From Mycolicibacterium fortuitum subsp. fortuitum (GTDB lineage: Bacteria; Actinomycetota; Actinomycetes; Mycobacteriales; Mycobacteriaceae): DNA of 64,000 nucleotides. The position numbers and the translations under genes are program-made. A model generated the notes under the pieces. It was not told where the DNA came from. It was given only the letters and a program-made list of their open reading frames with translations, and did no database searches. Positions 36,923-46,231 of this stretch are shown here, in pieces (the first letter of the stretch is position 1; each line of letters opens with the position of its first letter). Location of the stretch: the NCBI RefSeq assembly GCF_022179545.1, contig NZ_AP025518.1:4650001-4714000 (forward strand), written 5' to 3'.

Positions 36923-38302
36923 ATGTCCACACATGTTCGTTCGTATCTCGTAGCGGGCGCCGCCGCAGCCACCGCCACCGCCATCGCGCTCACCCCGGTA
37001 CAGGCTGCCCCGGCAGACATTGCAGTCCCTGCACACCCGACCTCGACTCAGCCGCAGCTGACGCAGGCGATGGTCGATCTGCTCGCCGCGGCGAGCCGGA
37101 TGACTGCCGCGGTGGCGCCGAATCTCTCGGGTCAGACAGGCTCGGCTCCGGCCTTCGGCGCGGCCCCAGCCGCCGCGGCGACCGGCAATGTCACCGCGGC
37201 GCCGACCGCGATCGCGATCGCACCCAACTTGGCCAACACGATCGACCAGGTCTATGTGACGGTCGAGCCGTGGGTGCAGTGGGGATTCGAAGTCGGCGCA
37301 TACGCACTCGGGTGGGTTCCGTGGGTCGGCGGATGGGCCGGCGGCCTGCTGATGGACGCCTACACATTCGGCGAGTCCCTCGTCGCCAGCGGCGTCTTCA
37401 ACTTCACCGACTGGTTGCGCGGTGACGGCGGCATCATCCAGAACCTCGCCGACTTCGGAGCGGATGCAGTCCTGGCTGTCGCGTGGTTGGGCATCGACGT
37501 CGTCGGTACGTTCATCCCGCTGCCGCCGATCCCCCTGCCGCCGCGTCCGCCGCTGCAGGGACCGTTCCTGGCCAGCACGCTCGCCGCACCGACAGCAGCC
37601 CTCGAAGGCGCCGTCCAGAACCCGCTCACCCACCTCACCGATGCGATCACCAAGGCCCGCGACGACTTCGCCACGGCAGTCAAGTCACTGACCGAGGGGA
37701 CCGGTCTCGCGACCCTCGCCGACCGGCTCAAAGAGCAAACGGCGGCGACCGAGAAGACGCCGGTCACAGAAGTTGCCGGAAGCCCGGTCGACCAGGCCAT
37801 CGAAGGCGCCGTCCATAACATCGAGAACGCTTCAGAGAACCTCGCGACCGGCCTGAACGAGACCGTCAAGGACGTTGCGGGCAACGTCGGCCAGCAGTTC
37901 AAGCAGGTCACCGACGAGATCGGCGTGGTCCCGCGTTCGGTCCGTCAGTCGCTGCGGAACACCGTTGCCGACACGACTGTCACCGGCGCTGACGCAGAAG
38001 AAGCCGTCAAGACCGGCGCTGACGCAGAAGAAGCCGTCAAGACCGGCACTGACCAGGTCTCGGCCGACAAGCCGGCGACGCGTTCGGTGCGACAAGGCGT
38101 CCGCGCAGCGGTCGACAAGGCCACAACGGACGCGCCGAAGGCCGGCGGCGATGCACGTGACGTGGTGAAGACGGCCGTGAAGAACCTGGCGCCGAAGCCG
38201 AAGGCCAAGACGGACAAGACGGCTTCACCCAAGGACGCAAAGCCCAAGCAGTCCAATGACTCCGGCGACAGCGGCAAGTCGAAGAAGGACAGCAAGAAGT
38301 GA
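36923..38302 (+). CDS. Exported protein with Lys-rich tail, family member 1
   Basis: A 459-residue protein with an N-terminal Sec signal (VRSYLVAGAAAATATAIALT, cleavage near VQAAPA). Residues ~90-240 are hydrophobic-aromatic (WVQWGFEVGAYALGWVPWVG) and ~250-360 helical with many Ala, Thr and Val. The tail (from ~415) is Lys/Pro/Ser-rich (KPKAKTDKTASPKDAKPKQS). It resembles the four other exported proteins at 41527, 43061, 44954 and 48714 in N-terminal pattern and basic tail, but is more divergent. ATG 36923 behind GAGGGAG; GTG 36920 is an alternative. Role unknown; surface display or lipid/heparin binding are possibilities. Confidence 0.75.
   Translation: MSTHVRSYLVAGAAAATATAIALTPVQAAPADIAVPAHPTSTQPQLTQAMVDLLAAASRMTAAVAPNLSGQTGSAPAFGAAPAAAATGNVTAAPTAIAIAPNLANTIDQVYVTVEPWVQWGFEVGAYALGWVPWVGGWAGGLLMDAYTFGESLVASGVFNFTDWLRGDGGIIQNLADFGADAVLAVAWLGIDVVGTFIPLPPIPLPPRPPLQGPFLASTLAAPTAALEGAVQNPLTHLTDAITKARDDFATAVKSLTEGTGLATLADRLKEQTAATEKTPVTEVAGSPVDQAIEGAVHNIENASENLATGLNETVKDVAGNVGQQFKQVTDEIGVVPRSVRQSLRNTVADTTVTGADAEEAVKTGADAEEAVKTGTDQVSADKPATRSVRQGVRAAVDKATTDAPKAGGDARDVVKTAVKNLAPKPKAKTDKTASPKDAKPKQSNDSGDSGKSKKDSKK
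37982..38041 (+). repeat. Tandem 30-bp coding repeat
   Basis: Two exact copies of a 30-base unit (37982-38011, 38012-38041) encode TGADAEEAVK twice, followed by a partial third copy (TGTDQV). It is an in-frame expansion in the helical region of the first exported protein. Confidence 0.9.
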
Positions 38303-38303
38303 G

Positions 38304-38660
38304 TCAGCGGCGGTGACGCCGTCGCAGCATCGCCACCGGTGGTAGCGCACCGGCGGCGATGAATATCAGCGAGCCGTAGGCCATCAGTCCTGGGCCGGCG
38401 AAGATGATGTCGCCGCCAGGTCCACCGAAGATCATCACGACGACGGCGGCCAGCCAGGTCCACAGTGGCAGCGCCGCAATCCGCATGGAGTCGGTCCAGT
38501 ACATGGCGGCCCATACGAGCGCGGTGTTGACCGCTCCGGCCGCCAGTGCGCTCACCGGGAACGGGATCGGTCCGATGAATGTAGGCAGCAGAAGAGCGCC
38601 TACGACGGCGGAGATGATGCCGTCAACCGCGAGCAGTGCCAGGACGATACGACCCAGCAC
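38304..38660 (-). CDS. Four-helix membrane protein (Rv1171-like)
   Basis: A 118-residue protein if started at the GTG at 38660; an earlier GTG at 38726 gives 140 residues but would overlap the small gene at 38678. Four membrane segments are visible: LGRIVLALLAVDGIISAVVG, FPVSALAAGAVNTALVWAAM, PLWTWLAAVVVMIFGG and LMAYGSLIFIAAGALPP. The C-terminus is RRRHRR. Placed downstream of mshB as Rv1171 is. Function unknown. Its stop lies one base from the stop of the convergent exported gene. Confidence 0.75.
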   Translation of the reverse strand: MLGRIVLALLAVDGIISAVVGALLLPTFIGPIPFPVSALAAGAVNTALVWAAMYWTDSMRIAALPLWTWLAAVVVMIFGGPGGDIIFAGPGLMAYGSLIFIAAGALPPVAMLRRRHRR

Positions 38661-38677
38661 AAGGTCCGAGGGCGGGG

Positions 38678-38785
38678 TCAGGTGGGAATGCTGTCGAGCA
38701 GTCCGACCATCGACCCCACTACCCACTGGTAGTTGTCAAAACGGTCCTGCCAGTGCTGCAGATTCGGATCCAGATCGGGGTCCAT
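38678..38785 (-). CDS. 35-residue conserved-looking small protein after mshB
   Basis: An ATG at 38785 with AAGGGA seven bases upstream opens 35 codons ending in TGA at 38678. The product MDPDLDPNLQHWQDRFDNYQ... ends VVGSMVGLLDSIPT: an acidic, aromatic first half and a short hydrophobic end, without a signal peptide. It lies between mshB and the membrane gene on the same strand, so is likely co-transcribed. It was found by eye and is missed by a 60-residue cut-off. Function unknown. Confidence 0.6.
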   Translation of the reverse strand: MDPDLDPNLQHWQDRFDNYQWVVGSMVGLLDSIPT

Positions 38786-38836
38786 GAATGTCCCTTCGAC
38801 GCTTCTGAGTGGCGAGCTTACCTCGTCCGGTTTTGG

Positions 38837-39694
38837 CTATTGCAGATTCAGTCCGGTCAGCAGGTCGGTTTCCCACCCGCGGGCATCTCGCTCCCCCGCG
38901 TCGCCCGAAACAAGCACATAGTGCTCCTCACCGAGCAGTGGCAGGGCGAGGTTGTTGGACAGCGCGAAGGCGCTGCCGTCGGCGGCGACGGTGACCTGGG
39001 TGGCGTGGGCGCGCATCGCGGCGATCTTGGCGGGCAACTGGGCGGTGGCGTCGACGACGGCGTCGATCCGGTCGTCGGCGTATCCGAAGGGAACATCTCC
39101 GACATCGATCCGGATCCAGTCGGTCGGCACGTCCCGCAGGCTCTGGAGGCCGGCCCGCATCGCGGTGCTGGCCATGACCGTCCAATAGAACTTGGGCACG
39201 GCCCATCCGGCGGCCGCGACCGCGGCGGTGGTGACGCGGTGGGCTTGTTTGTGATCGGGGTGCCCATACCCGCCGTCGGGGTCGTAGGTGACGACGACGT
39301 GCGGTCGCATCTCCTCGATGATGCGCACGAGTTCGCTCACGGCTTCGTCGAAATCGGCGTCGATGAAGCGCTGTTGCTTGCGCGCCGGTGAGCCCTCCAT
39401 GCCCGAGTCCCGCCATCGGCCGGGGCCGCCCAGGAAGTGCGGTGCCCCGATGCCGAGTGCGCTCAGGGCCTTGGTCAGCTCGCTGATCCGGTATCCGCCG
39501 AGTTGATCGGCTTGGTCGACGGCCAACCGGGCGTAGCGGTCGCCGATGACCTCCCCCTCCTCTCCGAGGGTGCACGTGACCACCCGGACGTCGGCACCGC
39601 GCGCTGCGTAGTGCGCGATCGTGGCGCCGGTGGTGAGGGTCTCGTCGTCCGGGTGGGCGTGAACGAACAACAGTCGGGGCGTTTCGCTGGGCAT
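38837..39694 (-). CDS. mshB: Mycothiol biosynthesis deacetylase
   Basis: A 285-residue zinc deacetylase converting GlcNAc-inositol to GlcN-inositol in mycothiol synthesis. [11 protein letters not shown] supplies His14 and Asp17, and [10 protein letters not shown] the third ligand; [12 protein letters not shown] is the family signature. The ATG at 39694 is preferred over a frame reaching 39883 because [15 protein letters not shown] is the usual start. Matches Rv1170. Divergent from clc. Confidence 0.95.
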   Translation of the reverse strand: MPSETPRLLFVHAHPDDETLTTGATIAHYAARGADVRVVTCTLGEEGEVIGDRYARLAVDQADQLGGYRISELTKALSALGIGAPHFLGGPGRWRDSGMEGSPARKQQRFIDADFDEAVSELVRIIEEMRPHVVVTYDPDGGYGHPDHKQAHRVTTAAVAAAGWAVPKFYWTVMASTAMRAGLQSLRDVPTDWIRIDVGDVPFGYADDRIDAVVDATAQLPAKIAAMRAHATQVTVAADGSAFALSNNLALPLLGEEHYVLVSGDAGERDARGWETDLLTGLNLQ

Positions 39695-39760
39695 CGTGAC
39701 TGACGATAGCGACGGGCCGTGGGCGGCGCAGAAAGTCGAGCGCTGCCCCACCTCCGCGCC

Positions 39761-39766
39761 TACATT
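39761..39766 (+). promoter_or_regulatory. -10 box of clc, leaderless start
   Basis: TACATT lies seven bases before the GTG at 39774, placing the transcription start at the start codon; no -35 match is clear. Confidence 0.4.
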
Positions 39767-39773
39767 CACTCGA

Positions 39774-41009
39774 GTGACCCGGCGCGAGCTTGAGTTCGGC
39801 TGCAGCATCGTCGTGATCGGGCTGTTGGCGGGCGTCGCGGGGATGGCGACGACGGTCCTTCTGCACTTCGTCGAACACCTCACCTATGACTTCACGTTCG
39901 GCTCGCTGCTCGACGGTGTCACCGGCAGCAGCCCGGTGCGACGCACGGTCGGACCGATGATCGGTGGCGCACTGGCCGGTTTCGGCTGGTGGATTCTGCG
40001 CCGGCACTACGTGGTACCCGGACTCGCCTCGACCATCGCCGATCACCGACCCATCCCCCGGGTAGCGATGACGGTCGATGCCGGGCTGCAGGTTCTGGTC
40101 GTCGGCGCGGGCGCGTCCCTGGGCCGTGAGGGCGCGCCGCGTCAGATGGCTGCGGTGCTCGGTGACGTCGGAACGTCCCGGTGGGCACTGACGCCCCACG
40201 ACCGCGAGATTCTGCTCGCCTGCGCCGCAGGGGCCGGACTCGGCGCGGTGTACAGCGTCCCGGTCGGTGGCGCCCTGTTCGCGATCCGGATCATGATGCA
40301 CACGTGGCACCCGCGAGCCGTCGGCGCCGCGTTGATCACCTCGGCGCTCGCTGTGGCAGTTGCATCGCCGGTGACCCATGTGCGGGCTCCGCTCGATTGG
40401 CCGAAGCCTGAATTGTCCTATCTACTCACCGCTTTCGCCTTGGTGATGGCACCGCTGGCATTCGCGGTGGGGGCCGCGTTCAACCGGATCATGGCGATCG
40501 CGCGACCCGCCGCGCCGGTCACGTCGTGGCTGATAATCCCCGGCATTGCCCTCGCCGGGCTGTTGGTGGGCCTGGGTTCGGTGTGGTTGCCGGAGCTGCC
40601 GGGCAACGGCAAGAGCATTCTCACGGTCAGCCTGAACAGCGCCCTGACGGTGGGCTCGGCCGCGGCGATCCTGCTGCTGAAGCCGCTCCTGACGGCGATC
40701 TTTCTACGTGCGGGCGCGGTGGGCGGCATGCTGACGCCGTCGCTCGCGACCGGTGCGGCCCTCGGGTCCGTGATCGCTCTGTCGATCAACACCTGGACCG
40801 AACACACCGTGAGCATCGCCGCGGTGTCGCTGACTTGTGCCGCCGGCGTGCTTGCGGTGACGCAGCGGGCTCCCATCTGGGCGGCACTTTTTGTCTGGGA
40901 GTTGGCCCGTCCGCCGTACTGGGTACTGCTGCCGTTCCTCGCCGCCGCGCTCGCGGCCCACGGGCTGCAATCGCTTGCCGAGAAGCACCACGAGGTAATG
41001 GTCGACTGA
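39774..41009 (+). CDS. CLC-family chloride channel/transporter
   Basis: A 411-residue CLC protein with about ten membrane helices. Ion-path motifs are [14 protein letters not shown] (G-K/R-E-G-P type), [21 protein letters not shown] and [20 protein letters not shown]. The external-gate Glu is present in GREG. The GTG at 39774 follows a -10 box; an alternative GTG at 39696 would start one base from mshB. It lacks cytoplasmic CBS domains. Substrate (chloride or fluoride) not determined; the sequence does not match the fluoride-specific subgroup clearly. Confidence 0.87.
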   Translation: MTRRELEFGCSIVVIGLLAGVAGMATTVLLHFVEHLTYDFTFGSLLDGVTGSSPVRRTVGPMIGGALAGFGWWILRRHYVVPGLASTIADHRPIPRVAMTVDAGLQVLVVGAGASLGREGAPRQMAAVLGDVGTSRWALTPHDREILLACAAGAGLGAVYSVPVGGALFAIRIMMHTWHPRAVGAALITSALAVAVASPVTHVRAPLDWPKPELSYLLTAFALVMAPLAFAVGAAFNRIMAIARPAAPVTSWLIIPGIALAGLLVGLGSVWLPELPGNGKSILTVSLNSALTVGSAAAILLLKPLLTAIFLRAGAVGGMLTPSLATGAALGSVIALSINTWTEHTVSIAAVSLTCAAGVLAVTQRAPIWAALFVWELARPPYWVLLPFLAAALAAHGLQSLAEKHHEVMVD

Positions 41010-41526
41010 TTAGACCAGGCAAACTCGGCAACGAAATCCGTAGATTTTGAAACTGACCGAGCCTGCCACATAGTTGCCGACGCAAGCACGGTGCGAATAC
41101 CGAGACCGCTGGTCCCATTAGTGGGCGGCGCCGCATCGATGGTGGCCGTGTTTTACAGATCACACCGCAATGTCCACTGTGTGCGCGCTAACTTTCCAGC
41201 CGCCACCCCGGCGACATTACTGCTGGGTAACCTGGCCGGACTCGTCGATCACACCTTCGCTGGCAACCTAGTGACATGACCAGCCAACTGTTTGCTACAA
41301 CAGGCCGATGTCATGCCCCATAACGCTACGAGCAGTTTCGCAATGGACTGGTGCGACCACGGGAAATCCCGACTACCAGCAATATCTCAGATACCCGAGG
41401 TTCATTTGCGGAGCCCCACACGGGTTCCTGCCAGCTGAAAATTAGTTAAGAAAATTTGCAGACAACTCAACTTACTTTGGGGTAACTTCTGCGCCGACGT
41501 TAGTTACGCTCCCGTAAGGAGATTCA
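41010..41526. other. clc-exported protein gap with promoter element
   Basis: These 517 bases contain no convincing gene; short frames lack codon bias and ribosome sites. The last ~110 bases are A+T-rich (AAAATTAGTTAAGAAAATTTGC) and hold the element at 41472-41492 shared with the 44954 gene. GTAAGGAGA just before 41527 is the ribosome site. Confidence 0.6.
41472..41492 (+). promoter_or_regulatory. Shared upstream element of exported-protein genes, copy 1
   Basis: TTACTTTGGGGTAACTTCTGC ends 35 bases before the ATG at 41527. A matching element ends 36 bases before the ATG at 44954, and a looser match precedes 43061 at the same distance. It is probably the promoter or a factor-binding site common to the family. 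Confidence 0.45.
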
Positions 41527-42876
41527 ATGCAGCTCGCTTCACGGTCATACCTGGCCGCCGGCGTGGCACTCGTGGGTGCCAGCGCCATCGCGGTCAGCCC
41601 GATGGCCCCGTCCGTGCCGACCCTCTCACCGGTACACATGCCGGTCGCCCTGACCGCCGGCGTGGACAACCCGCTGACGGTTTTCGAGCCCGCGTTCGCC
41701 GCCACGCAGACGATGATCAGCAACATCATCGAGCGCCAGACCACCAACCCGGCACCGATCGCAAAGCAGCTCGTCGAGAACGCGGTCGCCGGTTACCAGG
41801 TGGCGCTGTCCACTCCGCCGGCGTGGCAGATCGCGAAGGTACTGGCCGACGCTGTCATCGCGGCCCAGAATTTCGGCCCCAACCTCGCAGCACTCGGCGA
41901 AACCACGTCTGCGGCCGGGACCGCTCTCAGTGAAGCCTTGAGCGACTTGGGCGCCGGCCTGCCCGCCGGACTCGAGGCCGCGATGGCGAAGATCGCCGCC
42001 GGTGATCCCGGCGGTGCGCTCGACGGCTTGGTGTTGGACGGGATGCAGCCCATCATCAACATCTTGATCTTCGCGGTGTCCCCCGAGATCAACGCGGTCG
42101 GGCATGTACTCAACATTCCGCAACCGCTCATCGACGCTGCATCGGAGGCCGCACTCGGTGTCGTGATCGGACTGGCCGCCGCCACCGTCGGTGTCGGGTA
42201 CGACCTGGACGGTCAGCCGCGCGCCATTCTGAAGCAGGCTCTCGTCGGAGCTCAGGACGTGGTGAACGCCGTCACCACCGGCGATCCGGTCAAGGTGATC
42301 AACGCGCTCCAACACGGCATCGCCGATTTCGCCGAGAGTGTGGTCTTCCAGACCGATGCGACGATCTCCATGGGCAACTACATCGAGGACACCTTCGCCA
42401 ACGCCCTCAAGCAGATCAAGCCCAAGCCGTTCACTCCGCCGGACATCACCATCCCGACCGCCAAGGCTCTGGCCGCCCCGACAACCGTGGCGATCGACGT
42501 CTCGACCCTGAAGGAGGAGAAGCCGGTATCGGCTCCGGTTACCGAAGCGGACAACGCTTCTGAGGTCACCGATGGTGCAGCCGCACCGAAGACCGACGCT
42601 TCGGAGGCCGCGCCTTCCACCGATGCCGACAAGGCTTCGACCGACAGCGACGACACCACCAAGACCGCCACCAAGCTCTCGACCAAGGCATCGCCGAAAG
42701 CCACCCAGGGACAGTCGAAGGCCGGTTCCGCCAAGGCAGTCCGCACGCAGGTCAAGTCAGCCGTGAAGAAGCTGACCGACGGCCTCAAGAAGGACAAGCC
42801 CAGCACTCCGAAGAAGGCCTCGAGCGACTCGGCCAAGAGCTCCGACAAGAGCTCCGACAAGGGTTCGGACAAGTAA
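41527..42876 (+). CDS. Exported protein with Lys-rich tail, family member 2
   Basis: A 449-residue protein. Residues 1-~25 (MQLASRSYLAAGVALVGASA, then IAVSP) are a signal peptide. The middle is Ala/Val/Leu-rich and helical, with alternating pro-gly breaks, and contains PTTVAIDVSTLKEEKPV before a Ser/Thr/Asp linker. The tail ends KAVRTQVKSAVKKLTDGLKK then a Ser/Asp/Lys run. The tail is nearly identical in DNA to the tail of the next gene, evidence of recent duplication. GTAAGGAGA precedes the ATG. No known domain. Confidence 0.8.
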   Translation: MQLASRSYLAAGVALVGASAIAVSPMAPSVPTLSPVHMPVALTAGVDNPLTVFEPAFAATQTMISNIIERQTTNPAPIAKQLVENAVAGYQVALSTPPAWQIAKVLADAVIAAQNFGPNLAALGETTSAAGTALSEALSDLGAGLPAGLEAAMAKIAAGDPGGALDGLVLDGMQPIINILIFAVSPEINAVGHVLNIPQPLIDAASEAALGVVIGLAAATVGVGYDLDGQPRAILKQALVGAQDVVNAVTTGDPVKVINALQHGIADFAESVVFQTDATISMGNYIEDTFANALKQIKPKPFTPPDITIPTAKALAAPTTVAIDVSTLKEEKPVSAPVTEADNASEVTDGAAAPKTDASEAAPSTDADKASTDSDDTTKTATKLSTKASPKATQGQSKAGSAKAVRTQVKSAVKKLTDGLKKDKPSTPKKASSDSAKSSDKSSDKGSDK

Positions 42877-42890
42877 CTCAGCGCACCACC

Positions 42891-42927
42891 GGCAGGCCCC
42901 GCCATCAGACCGATGGAGGGGCTTGCC
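42891..42927. terminator. Hairpin after exported protein 2
   Basis: Arms 42891-42906 and 42912-42927 pair at 14 of 16 positions across a five-base loop, just past the stop at 42876. Confidence 0.75.
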
Positions 42928-43060
42928 ATTCCAATCCCCATCGCCCAGCGCGCGACAGATCGACGCGGCCGGCGGCAGAGCAAACACGGGCGACCCTCGT
43001 CGACGCAAACCCCTCAGTTATCCGCAGTTGACCTAGCAACACTGGCCGTAAGGAGATCCC

Positions 43061-44371
43061 ATGCAACTCGCTTCCCAGTCGTACCTGACCGCGGGCGTGG
43101 CACTCGTAGGCGCAGGCGCCATCGCGCTCAGCCCGCTCGCCCCGCCCGCCCCCGACATTCACGTTCCCGCCATTGACGCGTCGTCCGCGGCGGTGAACCT
43201 CACAGCGGCGGCCAATCCTCTGCAGCTGTGGGCCGACGTCATCGGAAGCGCCTTCGAGAACGTAAGCGGGCTGGGCGAGCAGTTGGCAGCAGATCCCGCC
43301 CCGATCCTGCGCCAGATCATCGCCAATCAGCTGCACAGCGCGAATGTTCTCGGCACAGCGACACAGAAGCTCGCCGACGGGCTGGCCCAGGCACTCGACC
43401 CCGACTACTTCTTGAGCTTCCCCGCGGCACTGAAGCAGTCATTCGACCTCATTGCCGCCGGAGATCTCCAGGGCGGTTTGTCGACCCTTCCGACGAGCAT
43501 CCTCATGCTCGGTCTTCCGCTCCTCGACTTCGTCGGGAACGAGTGGGCGCCCGGCGCTTGGTCGGTGATCGCTCAGCCGTTCACAAACCTGGCGCATCTG
43601 GTCACAAAACTCCCCGAGGGAACGCCTGCCCTGTTGTTGAACGGGCTCATCTCCCCGATGGCTGCGACCGCGGCGGCCACCGGATACGTCCTCGAGAACC
43701 TCATCGCCGCGACAAACACGGGCGATGTGGCCGAGGCTGTGGCCACGTTGGTGAATTCGCCCGCCACCATCACCGGCGCCCTGCTGAACGGGTTCGAGAT
43801 GGATTCGGGCGACGGCATGCCGCCTACTGTCTTCACCGGACTGCTGAACCCTCCGGACGGATTCCTGCCCGGCGGAGCCATTTCGACGGTGCTGAACACG
43901 CTCTCCCAGATCGCCGACTCTATGGCCACTCCCGGCGCCGATCGTGACAATCTGTTCGGCAGTCTGCCGGCCGTCGGCGCGTCGTCGCAGCCGGTGTCGG
44001 TCAACGCAGCGCTTGCCCCTGCCGCCAAGGCCGTGACGCTCGACATCGCACCGGCCAAGGAGATCAGCGCGGCACCTGCTGCTACACAACCCGTTTCGGC
44101 AGTAGAAGCGCCGGCGTCCACGGACGCCGGGCAGGCTTCGGCCGACACTGACGACACCACCGAGGCCGCCACCAAGCTGTCGGCCAAGGCATCGCCCAAG
44201 GCCGCCCAAGGGCAGTCGAAGGCCAGCTCCGCCAAGGCCGTCCGCACCCAGGTCAAGTCAGCCGTCAAGAAGCTGACCGACGGCCTCAAGAAGGACAAGA
44301 CCAGCAGCCCGAAGCCCGCGCAGAGGAAGACCGACTCGTCCAGCGATTCAGGCAAGGGATCCGAGAAGTAA
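43061..44371 (+). CDS. Exported protein with Lys-rich tail, family member 3
   Basis: A 436-residue paralogue of the preceding gene. Signal peptide MQLASQSYLTAGVALVGAGA, then IALSPLAPPAPDIHVPA. Helical core (ANPLQLWADVIGSAFENVSG, ADPAPILRQIIANQLHSANV) and the same tail with SAKAVRTQVKSAVKKLTDGL. An identical GTAAGGAGA site precedes the ATG. Its DNA tail (about 44130-44300) is close to 42630-42800 of the second member. Function unknown. Confidence 0.8.
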   Translation: MQLASQSYLTAGVALVGAGAIALSPLAPPAPDIHVPAIDASSAAVNLTAAANPLQLWADVIGSAFENVSGLGEQLAADPAPILRQIIANQLHSANVLGTATQKLADGLAQALDPDYFLSFPAALKQSFDLIAAGDLQGGLSTLPTSILMLGLPLLDFVGNEWAPGAWSVIAQPFTNLAHLVTKLPEGTPALLLNGLISPMAATAAATGYVLENLIAATNTGDVAEAVATLVNSPATITGALLNGFEMDSGDGMPPTVFTGLLNPPDGFLPGGAISTVLNTLSQIADSMATPGADRDNLFGSLPAVGASSQPVSVNAALAPAAKAVTLDIAPAKEISAAPAATQPVSAVEAPASTDAGQASADTDDTTEAATKLSAKASPKAAQGQSKASSAKAVRTQVKSAVKKLTDGLKKDKTSSPKPAQRKTDSSSDSGKGSEK

Positions 44372-44393
44372 CCCGCCGCAACCACCACAGGGC

Positions 44394-44426
44394 AGGCCCT
44401 CTCCGTCGACTCGGCGGAGAGGGCCT
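44394..44426. terminator. Hairpin after exported protein 3
   Basis: AGGCCCTCTCCG (44394-44405) and CGGAGAGGGCCT (44415-44426) pair perfectly over 12 bases with a nine-base loop. Confidence 0.8.
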
Positions 44427-44897
44427 CCGACTTCTAGGGAAGTTCTCAGCCTGCACTCAGATCTGGCACCCGCGAAGACCCGCGGACTGCGGCCCGACCC
44501 AACCTGGCAGCACCCGACATTTGATTGCCGTCGGAACAATCGAGCAAACCCAAAATGGTGCCGCACGGCGATGGCGTCCACCCTCCCGGGCGGTCGCCCA
44601 GCGGATTCTTCGACGGTCGTCCCGCACCGATTCCACCGGCGGGCAGACGCAAAAAGGGCGTGGCCGTCCGGCGCAGGGAATGACACGTTAGTTCCGTTCG
44701 AAAGTACACAATTGGCTAACAAACCGCTGCGAGACCAGCCCGCCGAGGAAATGCGGGACGCCCGACGAATCCCTCGGCGCGTTGATCTTGAAGTACGCCT
44801 AACTACCGCGCTCACCAGCTAGTTCACTTTGCTTACAACCTCGTTAGCCGCCGATCCGGTATTGAATGCAAGTTTTCAAAAACGCAAATTTGTAAAG

Positions 44898-44918
44898 TTA
44901 CTCTCAGGTAGCTTCAGC
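44898..44918 (+). promoter_or_regulatory. Shared upstream element of exported-protein genes, copy 2
   Basis: TTACTCTCAGGTAGCTTCAGC, ending 36 bases before the ATG at 44954, aligns with 41472-41492 (TTACT, GGTA, CTTC, GC conserved). A related CTCAGTTATCCGCAG lies at 43013-43027 before member 3. Confidence 0.45.
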
Positions 44919-44953
44919 CTCGTCGGGGATCGGATTGATCTAGAGGAGAAGCA

Positions 44954-46183
44954 ATGCAAGTCGCAGCCCATCCCTATCTCGCCGCTGGCGTCGCGCTGAT
45001 CGGGGCCAGCGCCATCGCGATAAGTCCGGTCGCTCCGCCGATGCCGGACATCACGGTGCCAGCGGTCTCATCAGCCGAGGTGAGCCTGTCGGCAGCAACC
45101 GATCCGATCCAGGCCTACGTGCAGCTCGTCACCAACACCTTCACCAATGTGTCGACCCTGATCGGTCAGGAGTTGGCCGACCCCGCCCCGATCCTGCGGC
45201 AGGTGATCGACAACCAGATTGCCACCGCGGTGTCACTCGGCACTGCGCTGCAGGATTCCGCGGTGGCTCTCGGCAACGCGCTCGATCCGTCGAATCCCTA
45301 CAGCATCCCGTCCTTGCTGCAGTTGGCGGTCTCGAATCTGCTCAGCGGTGACATCAACGGTGCGGTGGCCAATGCGTGGAGCGCGTTCCTCACACCGGTT
45401 GTGGGAGTTGGCCTCCCGCTACTCGAGCCGATCACCGCTGCAATCAGGCAGCCGATCCAGAACGTGCTCAACGTGGTGGATACGCAACTTGCGGTGGTGA
45501 TGCCGCTACTCGGGGCGCTCAACGTCGCGTATCGGACGATCACCGTGGCAGGCAACGTCGGCCAGGAGATCCTCGACTCGGCCACCGCAGGCGACGCGCT
45601 CGCTGTCGTCAGCACGATGCTCAGCAGTCCGGCCGTCATCGCCGATGCATTCCTCAACGGCGATGAGCTCGGCGGCGGCGTCTTCGGTCCGAGCCTGGGC
45701 CTGCTGGGCACCTTGCGGCAGGCGCGCGAGATGATCGCTGCCGCAATCACTCCGCCCGCGGCAGAGGCGGCGGTAGCGGCAACGGACACCACGCTGCGGT
45801 CGGCACCCAAACTCGTGACCCTCGACGTGGCACCCGCCACCGAGAAGGTAGCGCCCGCCACCGAAGCTGCGGTAACCGCTGAGACGGCGCCTGCGCCTGC
45901 AGCCTCGACCGATGAGGACACACCGTCCAAAGCCACCACGCCAGTGGCGAAGGACAGTCTCAAGGCAGCGCCCGGCAAGACGCTGTCCACCAAGCGGTCC
46001 GCGTCGGCCAAGCAGGTGCGCGAGAACATTCAGGGATCCGTCAAGAACGTCACCGACGGGCTGAAGAAGGCTGCCGAGGGGCTCAGCGGCAACAGCGCCA
46101 AGGCCGGCAAGCACCGCGCAGCGAAATCCGGCGCGGGCTCGTCGTCATCGGGCTCCGGCGGAAGCGCAAGCAACGCATCCTGA
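44954..46183 (+). CDS. Exported protein with Lys-rich tail, family member 4
   Basis: A 409-residue paralogue. Signal MQVAAHPYLAAGVALIGASA, then IAISPVAPPMPD. The core contains ADPAPILRQVIDNQIATAVS, matching member 3. A region of Ala/Pro/Glu/Thr repeats (VAPATEKVAPATEAAV) precedes a tail SAKQVRENIQGSVKNVTDGL then Ser/Gly-rich end. Ribosome site GAGGAG. Function unknown. Confidence 0.8.
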   Translation: MQVAAHPYLAAGVALIGASAIAISPVAPPMPDITVPAVSSAEVSLSAATDPIQAYVQLVTNTFTNVSTLIGQELADPAPILRQVIDNQIATAVSLGTALQDSAVALGNALDPSNPYSIPSLLQLAVSNLLSGDINGAVANAWSAFLTPVVGVGLPLLEPITAAIRQPIQNVLNVVDTQLAVVMPLLGALNVAYRTITVAGNVGQEILDSATAGDALAVVSTMLSSPAVIADAFLNGDELGGGVFGPSLGLLGTLRQAREMIAAAITPPAAEAAVAATDTTLRSAPKLVTLDVAPATEKVAPATEAAVTAETAPAPAASTDEDTPSKATTPVAKDSLKAAPGKTLSTKRSASAKQVRENIQGSVKNVTDGLKKAAEGLSGNSAKAGKHRAAKSGAGSSSSGSGGSASNAS

Positions 46184-46194
46184 TTCCTCTGACC

Positions 46195-46224
46195 AGTGGG
46201 CCTCCTCGCACGAGGGGGCCCACT
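46195..46224. terminator. Bidirectional terminator, exported protein 4 and lpqW
   Basis: Arms 46195-46208 and 46211-46224 pair at 13 of 14 positions in a nearly loop-free inverted repeat. It lies between two convergent genes. Confidence 0.8.
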
Positions 46225-46231
46225 GCTCGTT

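Larger units (their letters stand above)
44372..44953. other. Gap between exported proteins 3 and 4
   Basis: Apart from the hairpin at 44394-44426 and the A+T-rich promoter region at 44820-44920, no gene is supported in these 582 bases. A minus-strand frame of ~155 codons (44348-44815) has no ribosome site and Ser/Arg-rich composition typical of antisense frames. Confidence 0.6.

Noticed and set aside
37982..38041. CRISPR-like repeat
   Set aside because: Two adjacent in-frame coding copies without spacers; an ordinary coding expansion. No CRISPR array was seen anywhere in the window.
38928..40379. A 483-codon minus-strand frame across mshB and clc
   Set aside because: It crosses two real genes on both strands and their promoters; Arg/His-rich composition is that of a shadow frame.
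44348..44815. A 155-codon minus-strand gene after exported protein 3
   Set aside because: No ribosome site, Ser/Arg-rich shadow composition and it crosses the terminator hairpin.
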